Of a DNA stretch of 64,000 bases, positions 45,101-56,812 are shown one piece after another (the stretch's first letter is position 1; each line of letters begins with the position of its first letter). Both the position numbers and the translations under genes were made by a program. Origin of the DNA: Hofstenia miamia (taxonomy: Eukaryota > Xenacoelomorpha > Acoela); NCBI GenBank assembly GCA_004352715.1, contig SCFE01000102.1, positions 1,108,745 to 1,172,744 of the forward strand. Reading direction: 5' to 3'. The notes beneath the pieces are model-generated. The model had not been told where the DNA came from. It searched no databases and was given only the letters and a program-made list of their open reading frames with translations.

Positions 45101-48100
45101 CTCTTAAAGTGATTGTGCTGTTATAAGTCAACTTGATATTCTTACTTGTGTGAAATGATTTTTTATAGATGCAAGTCTCACTATTGATTTTTTGCTATCT
45201 GCAAGCTTTATCAAAATAATTAAAAATCAATGTACTTAGCACATCTGTAAGATAAGGTCTCGTGTTTCTTAAAATTGCATTATCTTTTGAGACGTATGCC
45301 TACATCTCATTAATAATATAAGATCTTTTATACCGATTTAATTTTACATAATTGTCGGACTATCTTACGTAGTTATAGGAAAACTATTTTTACATATTTA
45401 GGTATCAGCAGATAATCAACATGGTAGCAGTGAAACAAGTAAATGTTCTACGTTTTGCACACTTCCGCCTCTGCCAAACACACCACAAGAACTGAGAGAC
45501 GAACATATTGGCAGCAACTGCTGCACTCTTTCGTGGGGTAGGTTTTCAATTATTGGCTTTTCTTTACCTATATTTTCTTATTTTGTGCATTTCAATTTAC
45601 TAAAGATTTTTAGAGTTCATAAGTTTGTATTTCTTTAAACTTGGTCACATGGTTTTTTCACTTTTTTGCGTACTATCACAGTGTTGTTTAGAAATTACAA
45701 GGGTCAGGCCTACAATTTAATGTTTTATAGACGGAATATTTGTAAAAAAGAACTTTTTTTGCTCCTAGTAACTCTTAGTTGCATCGGATTTGGTCCCAGT
45801 CCTCTCAAAGTAGTCGCCATTTTCTAGTCCCATGGTACCATGTGGTGTGGTCCCAATTCATAACTTCTATTTCAGTGAAAATTGGCAAAGATATTAGTAA
45901 TATTTTAAATTTCGTGGTCTCAATTTCTCATTCCATGGTACTGAATGACCCAGATCCTTACAACATACATTCTCGTTTTTCAAATGAAGATTGATTGGTA
46001 GTTTATATAGCTTATCGCTATTTGACGTTTGCAATCAAAGGCTATATTCATATGGATTACTATTTATTTACGAGTGAAAAACGGGCACTTAATATTTTGT
46101 AAATATTGACAATATTACAAGATCTGTTTGAAACGTTTTCTAAGCGTGATATTTCTTACCACCCATGCCTAATCCAATTGCGTGTTGGCATTTTTGCAAA
46201 TCTCAGTTCATTCATTTCATTTAATTTAATTTGAAGGTGGGTGAGTTCCCCTGTCTAGTACATTTAATAAGTATAAATTACAGTCTTTGACACTTCTTGA
46301 GTGCCTCTTGCATTTAAATGATATGTCAATCACAACTAACTTCTCTGAAGGTTCATGAATTATTTTTAATTAAGATTTTTATATCAGAAATTTCAAAGTT
46401 ATATATCTGCAATTTAGTATGTTGGGTTTTTACTTTTATTGAGCTACGCATTTTTTTCAAGTAACTTTGTTATTGTATTTTCTGAAATTTTAGGCAGAGA
46501 TTGAACCTCGACCTCGCAAACCTCGATTCTCTGAAAGCAAAATTTAATCGATATCGACATACTTTTTGTATATTGGGTGTATAAAATTAAGCACAAAAAT
46601 CAATTACGTATTCTATTTTCTTCCTATTTAAGGATTGTCTTGACATTAGCTTGATAGCATCTCAGTTACGCCGAAGCCTTTTCATTTGTAATCCTGGCTG
46701 TAACAAATCCGAAAGCTTCTCAACCCTTTTTCAAATTCATTTCTGGTTTTCATAGGTCTATGAATACTTGTTAGTTGAACAGAGTATGTGAAATTCTTAC
46801 GTTCGTCTATAAAGTATCTTTATCTTCGTAAAAACTTGTGGAGCAATGAAACACTCAAAAACGTTTAGTCTTCATATTTGTTTTAGTTTTGTTCAGATAA
46901 ACCGTTTTCAGTTTTAGCCGCAATATTTGAAAAATCCGGGATGGCACTTTTATTTCGAATTTACCAATAATTGTCAGTTAGTCACACGTAGTTTCGTTCA
47001 ATGCTAATTTTATAAGTAGTTTTAATTACATTGAATGTTATGTATGAATTTGTTTTGTAAAGAAGCGTAAGTAACTTTTAGCATAATTTTTTTTACTAAC
47101 GATTACTTGTTTCATAGTTAAAAAGGTAAATTTTAACACTTCAAGTGATAGTAAAAGTATTTGTGTTTTGTCGATTTTAATCTTTAACTGGAGTACGCAA
47201 TCGCTCAATCGCACAAGTTTAAATAAATTACGCATTGTATCCTTAAATGAAGTTGTCCAAATTGCTATTTTTAAAACATGTCGAAGTCAGGTCGATGCAC
47301 CTTAAATAGGTTTCCCACAATCGAAAGCATTTTCAAAAATTGAATGTAATTTTGGTTTTCTGGAAAGCGAAAATGAGGGCAGAAGTTTCGAAGATTTTTC
47401 AAAATGCAAATGGTTCTAAGGTACTCATCTATGTATGTCGTTCTATTTTATCAATCATTTCCTTAAAATATAGGTTTTTTGTGACCACTATAATTACTGT
47501 GTGCTCATTACTTGGAAACATTTAACTTTTATAGCGTTGCATTTGCTGACAAACATCGTCAGCATTGCGTCAACCTTCAGCAGAAACGGATTCCTTTTGA
47601 GAAAGCAGCGATTGAGCTTATCTGCTGTAGCAGTCATGTTATCCCTGATGTTATTTGCAAAATTTTGTACTGAAATTGTTTTTTTAAGAATTTGTTTATT
47701 GCTTAGTATCTTTACTTAATTTAGAAGCCATTGTACTTAGAATCCTGTGTTGATCCACATTACTAGTTTTGTTAAGTACCCAGTAACGTTTCTAAATTTT
47801 GTTTAAATTTTTACCGAAATTTCATTTCTATATTTTCTGAATAATTGTACTTGAGCTTTGCCAATTGATTGCCTTACCTACCCTGATATTTGCAGTATAT
47901 TGAATAAGCTTTGTCCCGATGTGAAAGTGGGTAATTCTAAAATAATTTAATCGGAAACTAGTTTCGAAAATTTTTAAAAACGTTTTCGCGAAACCAAAAA
48001 TGATGCATGCCTAAACTTTAAAAACAGAATTCGGTACTCGGCCAATATCATATCCATAACAATGCATCGACTTCATTTTCTAATGCCCATTTATAATGAA

Positions 48101-51100
48101 TTTTATTTTTCGGTTGCGTGCGCCAGATACCGTCATTGAATAAGTATTAGTGTTGTATTAGTGATGTCCGTGAATTTTAACAACTGGAATCTTTTTCACA
48201 TAAACAATTGAAAAGCTTCTATTTCAGATAAAAGCACATGTGAAGGTGGTGAGGACTGCGAGCTGCAGTACATCGTGGAGCGTAACTATCAAGATTCGGC
48301 AACGCCAGATTTTGAAGAAATGTTCGAAGGAAGTGAATGTGAGGCTACAATCTCAGGGTTATTTCCTGGNNNNNNNNNNNNNNNNNNNNNATTTTTCGGT
48401 TGCGTGCGCCAGATACCGTCATTGAATAAGTATTAGTGTTGTATTAGTGATGTCCGTGAATTTTAACAACTGGAATCTTTTTCACATAAACAATTGAAAA
48501 GCTTCTATTTCAGATAAAAGCACATGTGAAGGTGGTGAGGACTGCGAGCTGCAGTACATCGTGGAGCGTAACTATCAAGATTCGGCAACGCCAGATTTTG
48601 AAGAAATGTTCGAAGGAAGTGAATGTGAGGCTACAATCTCAGGGTTATTTCCTGGTTGTGAGTACACCTTCCGTGTGATTGCTTCGAATGAGACTGGAAA
48701 AAGTCCTGTAAGACTTAGCGCTTTTTTTTACAATATCTTGAATATTTGTGTTAAAAAGTGACAATGTTCTTCTCATTGCACTACTAAATCTAAATCTTAT
48801 TTAAATATAGTGATAATTTTGGTATGTTTGTTCGAAACTTTGAGGTGGCATGTCGATCAATAAGCCCTTCTTTGAACAATTTTCGCTGATTCTCATTAAT
48901 GATTTTTAGAATATTTTGTCTTGGCAAAGCCATTATACATATATATAAAATATTGTTTGTTGTTTGTATCTATTTACTAAGCTCGCATTCATCCCTCTGG
49001 TATTTGCGTCAGAGATGGAAGTGGGAGGGTCGACTCGTGGGGGCAAGACAGGTCGGGGCGGGTATGAGGCAAGATTTTTCAAAAGGTACCCATGTAATAA
49101 AATTGGGGCAAAAACGTTTTTTCAATTAAGAAAGATTAATGTAAAAGATTGCCAAATTTAGAGATTGTAGAAGTATTTTTTACATCAACGTTCGCTTCTT
49201 AAAAAATTGATGTCCTTGAAAATTTACTCGCACTTGGAAAAATTAATTACCATGCATTTTTAGCTTTTAGTGAAATTTGGTTGTGTTCAATGATATCAGC
49301 AAGATCATTTTGATCTAATTTGTAGTCAATAGCTTTGCAACTACATTGGAAGGAGTGCAATTGTCCTTGTATGATGTATTACGTAAAATATTGGCTTTAT
49401 AAAAAGCTTTAGAGTTAAAATTAAATTTCATTTTGCTATAAATAATATTATTGAATTGCATTGGCATATTAAAAATTGACATTTAAAAAAAAAGATTCTG
49501 TATCTTGTAGGAAGTAAGGATTCAAAATATTTTAGTGGTGGTGTGCCGCAATGAAAATTGTCATAGAACAAATATGGGCACTAAAATATGTAAGTAGTTT
49601 TGGAGCAGAATTTTTAAGTAGGCCAATTTAGGGCGGTAGAATACAAAACGTTGGGCAGATTTCAATACGTGTAAATGTGGCAGGGCAGTTCACAAAAATC
49701 TGCTCCACTTCCATCTCTGATTTGCGTGACTTTAACTTTCAGCGTTACAACGTTATTTCAACGGCTAAATTTTATTATTGATTATCAATTGCAGTTATTT
49801 TCTTTCTCAGGTGCGGTGCAAGTAAATTTTTGCGGAAATTAATCGTAAATCATTACATCCTGAATAAATACTTCTTCTCTATCAATTGTTTCAAATGCTT
49901 TCGTTAAAATTTGATACATTGCTGCTTTTTGGGTCAATGTTAGTATTTCACATCGAATTTTGAACATTGAAATGAAACGTCTACCGGCAAGTTAACAAAC
50001 TTGATAGCCTAATCTATCATCTCAAAACGTATTGATTTTAGAATCGTAATTATATTTTGTATTTAGCCTTCAAAGCCATTGATTATAAAAACGTATCCAG
50101 TTGCTCCTTCGCAGTGTCGGCCTCCGCAAATCAGCAATAAGCCACGTCCGTCGTTTGTACATCTCGTATGGGGTTAGTATGATTTTTATATTGGTATAAA
50201 ATCAATAAATTTGACTTGCTTACACAGTGACATACATACAGTGTTGTCATAGGTCGTTATCTTAGGCCCAGTCCAGATCGAAGCCCAATTGATTTTCTGA
50301 GAAAGCCTAAGTAAAGCTGAAAGCACTTCAAGTACAGTGTATTGACCAATTACTTGATACTTAAGCAGACTTCTCAACGGGTCGATATTTTTAAGCTTTG
50401 CTCGACACGTCACATAGAACCCTTCAATGAGGCTCGTTTTAACTCGATAATTTTATTTAAAAATATTGTTCTCTCCGAATTTTCTAAGAATTTAGATAGT
50501 GTGTTCCTCGATAGTGGATGAATTAGAGATAGAAATTCGAACAGCAATCCTGCAACTTCTGGCTTAGCAACTATATCATTAGTAATAGAGAGATTTTTTA
50601 GTAAAACCACTTAGAGTGAAATAAATGCGAACTACTGAAAAATGTGTTCGTTTGTTATAACCAAATTTATTATTAATGTTGATGATATTATGAAAATACT
50701 ATAAATACTAGTTTTTCTTAATTCCTCATAATACGCTCTTGGAAAAAATTGTTCAAAAACTTGACTGTGCTTTATACTTGGTAAGTGCGATACTTGCCAA
50801 TACTCTGCTCCAATTCCATTTTTCGAGTGAGGACCGCTTGAAATTTTTCATGTTGGTGATTGCTAAATAATAATCACGGCCAGCACCTATTGTTTAATAA
50901 CCATTGAATTTGATATTTGTTGCTTTAGTCTTTTTGTCCCTGGATATAAATTTTTTTTTATTGCAAGGACAATATGGCTAAGACAATTTTTCAAATTTCT
51001 ATTTAAGTTAAAATTCATTAAGCTATGTTAATGGTCAATGTTTTAGCTTTATGTTTAGATCCTGAATTTATTTGAATTCCCCATTTATGCAGCAGTCGTA

Positions 51101-54100
51101 ATTGATTTTCTGTCAGTCTTTGACAGCCATATATAAAGTTTTATTGGTTTTATTTTCTTTAGTTCACAATTTATATCGGTGATTGTTATTGAAATATTGG
51201 CATTTTCGCTCAAAGCGACTGTCTCTAGACTTTAAATATAGAATTTTTTGTAGCTATTGATAAGCCATTGCCATCTGCGCATACATATTCCATTTTTTGT
51301 TGGTTTCAAAATTTATTTTGTCAACATGTTTTGCAACTATTTCATAATTTAATTTTCTTTACAGGAATTAGTTGTTAACCATAGATTTTTATCTTAAATT
51401 ATGTTTCTTGATGTAAATTTGCAAAATTTCATACATTAATTGTAATACTAGGTAATCACGACTCATTATCTAAAGGATTTTGGAATTTCTTAGCTACAAA
51501 AAATTTTGTATGCTATGTTTTGGTGTCTAGTAATTCGGCTTCATAAATACAATCATGTCTTACTGAGTTTTCTTACAAATTTGTTGACTCTTGCTAATAA
51601 GTGAAAACACTTTATTCAGGCAAATATATGACTAAAATGGGGTTCAATTCTGAACTGTGACTCCTTGTATGATTGAATCAATATTTATATATTCTTATAG
51701 TTTTTTCATCGCTATCATTTATAGTCACGTCATTTATTTCTGCATTTTTTCCGTTCCCTGAGCAACTCTGATGTTCTATGTATTTATTGTATTGGTGACA
51801 TTCAAAAATCTTATTTCATTGGATTTCTATGATCAACTCCTACGAAATACAATATTGTGCACTGAGTTGGCATGTTTTAAACGCGACCTGTTTAAAAGCT
51901 GTTTTAAACACTGTTTAAGACAACTGTTTTTTGCAATGATTTTTTAAATGTATATAGAACTTTATGGAAAGTTTAGAAAATAATTTTTTGTGTTTCATCC
52001 ATTCGTCGTACTTTCATAACCTATTTTCTACTGCAAAAATCGTAAAACTTGCGTTTTGTTTGTGTATGCAGCGAAAATTAAATGTTAAATAAGTTTATCA
52101 TAGTTCAAAGTTTACTACTATGTGTATTTTCAGTTAAATTTTAGTAACTTGAGGTGGGCCTGCCTAAGGGGAAAAACTATTGTTTTAAACGTTTAATACA
52201 TTTTTTTGGAAAAAATACACTTTTTGCCAACCTTGTTTGCGCGCAACTCGCATGCACAAGCAGAACTTAATGTGATCACAATTAAATAGTATCTAACATT
52301 TCGTACATATTTTTCTTTTTAATATTACACTGTGTGACAAAACAATATGTTTCTTAGTTGAGTACATTTTTACCGTGTTTCTGATCAATTTGATATTGCT
52401 AAAAACGAATTTGATGTCATTTTGACAGTAGAAACAATACTTTAGGAAATATCATGAAATTAAGTTTATGGCCTAAATAGATGATTGAATATACAAATCG
52501 GAAATTGTATTATAATTGAGATTTCAAAAATCCTCAAATGAATTTTATAATTGCATATGGACATCTAATTGTATATTGATTTTAATGTCAGCAGATGTTT
52601 TCAGTTCATCTAAAGCCCATGAGGCCAAAATAGTCTAAATTGGATCATTTTCTAATTGCTGTAATTGAGATATTATCCAGTCTCTTAGTTTTCAGCAAGC
52701 ATTTCTTTAGTGATCAAATAACTAATAAATAGATTGCTTTCATTGATCTGAATCTACAGAAGCTATATGAGGCCAAATTATACTCCTAAATCTGCAGAAT
52801 TTACTATGTTCTAAATAAAACCATTCATATAGAAAGTCTCTTAAGTAGTTGGTGTAATTTTGTCTTTTTTATCACTAAGCAACCAACATTTTCAAGAAAA
52901 ACATTCAATTGATATTTCAGAAAATGATGTTTAGTAGACATCATCACTAACAATATCTCATTTCCTCAACTTAGCAAAGAAAATTCCAATTTGTCTCTTG
53001 CTACGATTTAGCCTTGCAAATAATGAATTCAAATCCTTTTGAGAAGAATAATGAAGATCTTGAGAATTTGTGTTAGAAAATCCACTATCAGATTGGCTCA
53101 CTTGTTCCTTGAAATTTTTTTTTAGGTTAGACATGTGTACTTTAATTATCAGGACATTTAAGTATTGAAGATAAATGCTGGTACAAGTTCACAAGATGAG
53201 TTGATAGCAGGAAAATTACTTCTTCAAAAACAAAAAATAACAGTCGCTATGTGGTTTCTCAATTCATGCTAAACATGAAGAATAGAAATGGAAAATGATT
53301 GGTGATCTTCAAATAGGCAGGACTCTAACATAGTATGGCAGCTAGAATATTTTACTTAGGTGTCATGATCCAATATTGACTAAAATCAATGAAAAAATTT
53401 AATCAACTAAATTTTATGTCACCCCGTGTTATTGATAATTTTTAACCTAGCTTAATTTTCTAATTTTAGATATACCTGATTACGATGGGGGATCTTCGAT
53501 ATTGGAATATTCAGTTCAGATGACTACATCGGAGAATATTGTTAAAGAAATTTACCGAGGTGTCAAATCCGAATGCATTGTTTTTGGTCTTACGCCCGGG
53601 TCCTATTATTGGTTTAGGATACAAGCACATAACATAGCGGGCGTAAGTGTTTTCTTTTACATTAATTGAAGTAAAACGTTTTATTTAAAATTCTTTGTGA
53701 AATATATCTGATTGGTTCAATATCGAGAATTGCAATTCCAAATGGTTGTGTTATTGCGGTGTTATGAATATATTGAATGACAGGCAGACTCAACAAAAAA
53801 TTATCTTTTAATTAGCGTCAATCAATTTTTAATTTCCAATATTCAACTAAATTATGTTTCTTGTGTCGCCTCATTTGTTATGTCTGAATGCCTCCGAGTT
53901 CTACAATATTGTCAATAAGTAATGGTGACATACCAGTCTCAATATTTTTAAAGTTTACTAAATTATCTTGACAACCTGGTTGCGACTTGGTGCTAATTTT
54001 TGTCAATTCCATGAAAAACGTGTGACAATTAGAAGTCATGTTGTGAAATCATATGAGACAAAATATTTAATGGGACCAATAATTTATAGTTTACCACAAA

Positions 54101-55122
54101 GTGGTTCTTCCCAACTCTTAGCATATGGGTTCCTGTTGTATACATACCACAATTGTATCACATGAACTTTTTTGATAGCACTTTTTTAACTGAATATTAA
54201 CAATTACGCATACATGGAGACTCAAACCAAATGAATATTTGACAGCCGTTTAATATCTATTACTTTAGGTCCTATGTATTGGGATATTGAAATCTCCTAA
54301 GAACCCTGTTCATTTCCATAGCAATTCGTGTAGGGTCCAGATTAGGATCTGAAAGGGTTGAGTTATAATTGATTTTCGATATAACGCAGAGCTGGAATCT
54401 GGCTAGTGGCTGGCTATTGTTTTGGCATATCCATTGCTCATGCTGACTTTCCTCAAGAAAACTTAGGACAAGTTATATTTGAATAACTTTATTTTTGCAA
54501 TAGAAATAAAACCGAATTCTCATCATCCGTTCCAGCTAGTTTAATTTTAGGCATTATTCGTATATTAAAAAAGATCATTTCGCTGGTTAAGATGCATAAA
54601 GACGTAAGTGCCAATTCCAAAATATGGAGAAAAATCATTTTCAAAAATGTTTCACAAAGTTTCTGATTTTTGATTGGCTGATTTTAAACAGTCCAATGTC
54701 TTTGAAATATGACATTGCAAGATTGAAGTATATATAAACAAAAGTCTAAATTGCCAATAAAACACATTTTGAAAATTTGGCACTTATGTCTATATGCATC
54801 TTAACCAGCGATTTGTTGGTTTCATATTCAATTCACAACGGGATAGCTGACCATAATTAATGCAAGAAAACAAAATACATTCGAAAGTTTGTCATATGAT
54901 ATTACCTGACTAACAAAGTTTTAATGTTTGGCAGCAAAATATCGGCTAACTCTAATCTTGCTTTGGTGTTTATATATATATATATATATATTTATGTATG
55001 TATATATATGTATATATATGTATGTATATATATGTGTATATATGTATATATACGTTTATATATATGTGTATATGTATATATATATATGTATGTATATATC
55101 TATGTATATATATGTATATGTT

Positions 55123-55159
<37 letters not shown>

Positions 55160-55336
55160 ATTTAATTATACTGAGTTTTGATGTATTCATGTAGACCAGT
55201 TTCGATTTTAAATCATCATCAGTATAACAATGCGGTAATAAATTTAAAATAACTACCTCTAAAATTAATTTAATTTTAACATGCTTTGTTGTACATTTAA
55301 TAGTTGATCTTTCTTAGTTTGCCTAACTAAAATTGC

Positions 55337-55377
<41 letters not shown>

Positions 55378-56778
55378 ATAAAATTGAATATTTTTGTATA
55401 TATATAATAATGTGGTGAGCTAAATATTTTCAGATGCAATCATCCTTTAATGCGCACTGCCATAATTAGAAGTTACCGTGATTTCAAATTGTTCGCACTT
55501 TCTTGATGTGGTTATATAATCGTCGTTTACTTTGCCTTTCTATAGTATTTTATTAAATTTGGACACTGATTAATCAAAAGAAAATCACCATATTCAGAAT
55601 GCTCATCCATTTTTGTGGTTCTGACTTTTAAATGAAGGCTATACATGTCTTATTATATAAAAATTTGTAAAGAGGTTAATTTGAAACAATTATCACATTT
55701 AGGCTTTGGCCCTTGCACGGTAGTGCTAATTGCTCAGCGTGAATGAGTGGCAAAATTTCTCGTTTTCACTGAGTATACAAACAAAAAATGCTCTCAATGA
55801 AATCGCTACTACCATGCTACCAGTCAATAAACATATTTTTTAAAGTAATAGATAATTTTAGTGCGTAAATTCTTTTTATTACATTGGCTAGGTATGATAC
55901 AAAATTCATGCTTTCCCATTTTTTGGTATATTTCTTTACTATAGCTGCCCAGCCTTACTTTTTATTGATAAAATCAAAATGCGTTAGTATACATATCAAA
56001 ACTGGAGATTAAATTTGTTAGGTTTTTAACATCAGTGAACGTTTTATATCCATTTGTTAAAAGCATCAAAAACGTATTTTTAGTTTTGTGTAAAGTGGAT
56101 AATAATATGGTTGTGGGCAAGTATCTAGTAGCAGTCTATTTCGTGGCAATATTAATTGGTAAATAAATTATCCCAAGCGACGATGAATTAATTACACGGT
56201 TGAATTCTCTTTAGTCGCTTTTATACTCGTAAATGACGACAACAGCCATTTATTAATTTGACGCTGATTGTCAATGACGAATTTTCTTTATCTAAATGAT
56301 CGCCCAACAGGGAATTTATTACACTAAAGCCGTATTTCAATTAAAATTTATCCGTTTTTCTAAACTATTTTCAAATAAATTTGTAGGGTATCGCGTCAAA
56401 GTTTTGTTTTTGCAAACAAAATTTACATATGGATTTGATATTTGGCTAGTTTTTTTTAAAAACCCATCCACTATTTATTATTCTGAATGTTTTTTATACA
56501 TTGTGTTCAGGGGTGGATAATAAATCCCGCTTCGTGTTTCCGAATATTCAAAAATGATGCTTACAGTGGGATGTGGTCCAAAATTTTTCAAGCACTTAAA
56601 AGAATCTGATTTTTTCCATATTTTCCTATTTTTTGCCATTTCTACAGCAGTCTTCACTTGAACTTAATTATATTTACCATAGTAGTAGACTGTATAAAGA
56701 GCCACCATCCTACAAATTTTTAAACATTAACATGTAGAAACCCGGTCATGCAGAAAGATTGAATTTACATTTAACGCA

Positions 56779-56812
<34 letters not shown>

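Larger units (their letters stand above)
37999..45401 (+). other. Fndc3 intron 37999-45401 (7.4 kb)
   Basis: Listed separately: a hAT-like copy (40126-40381), a hAT-like end (40727-40880), a 148-bp palindrome (42007-42154), the 37-bp minisatellite (43647-44414) and a possible hAT end (44582). The 39180-39560 stretch is less AT-rich but has no feature I can name; open frames at 38430-38651 and 39563-39868 look like chance. Confidence 0.85.
45538..48513 (+). other. Fndc3 intron 45538-48513
   Basis: About 3.0 kb with no gene or clear element. A stretch at 45780-45960 with TGGTCCCAGT and CCCATGGTACC weakly resembles the inverse of 60790-60990. The last 400 bp contain the duplicated exon-10 segment and the N gap listed separately. 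Confidence 0.8.
50173..53469 (+). other. Fndc3 intron 50173-53469
   Basis: Contains a minus-strand coding-like scrap (50240-50612) and a hAT-like MITE (51862-52235), both listed. The remainder is AT-rich with small hairpins (for example GATGT...ACATC near 52926) and nothing nameable. Confidence 0.85.

Noticed and set aside
46496-46534. Small inverted repeat CAGAGATTG...CGATTCTCTG
   Set aside because: Only about 6 bp of clear terminal match and 39 bp in total; no duplication at the flanks.
48228-48369. First copy of exon 10 as an additional exon
   Set aside because: Truncated at the N gap and identical to the complete copy at 48514; an assembly duplicate is more likely.
54924-55194. Open frames of 85-88 codons
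   Set aside because: They are translations of the TA/TATG microsatellite (Tyr, Ile, Met, Val only).
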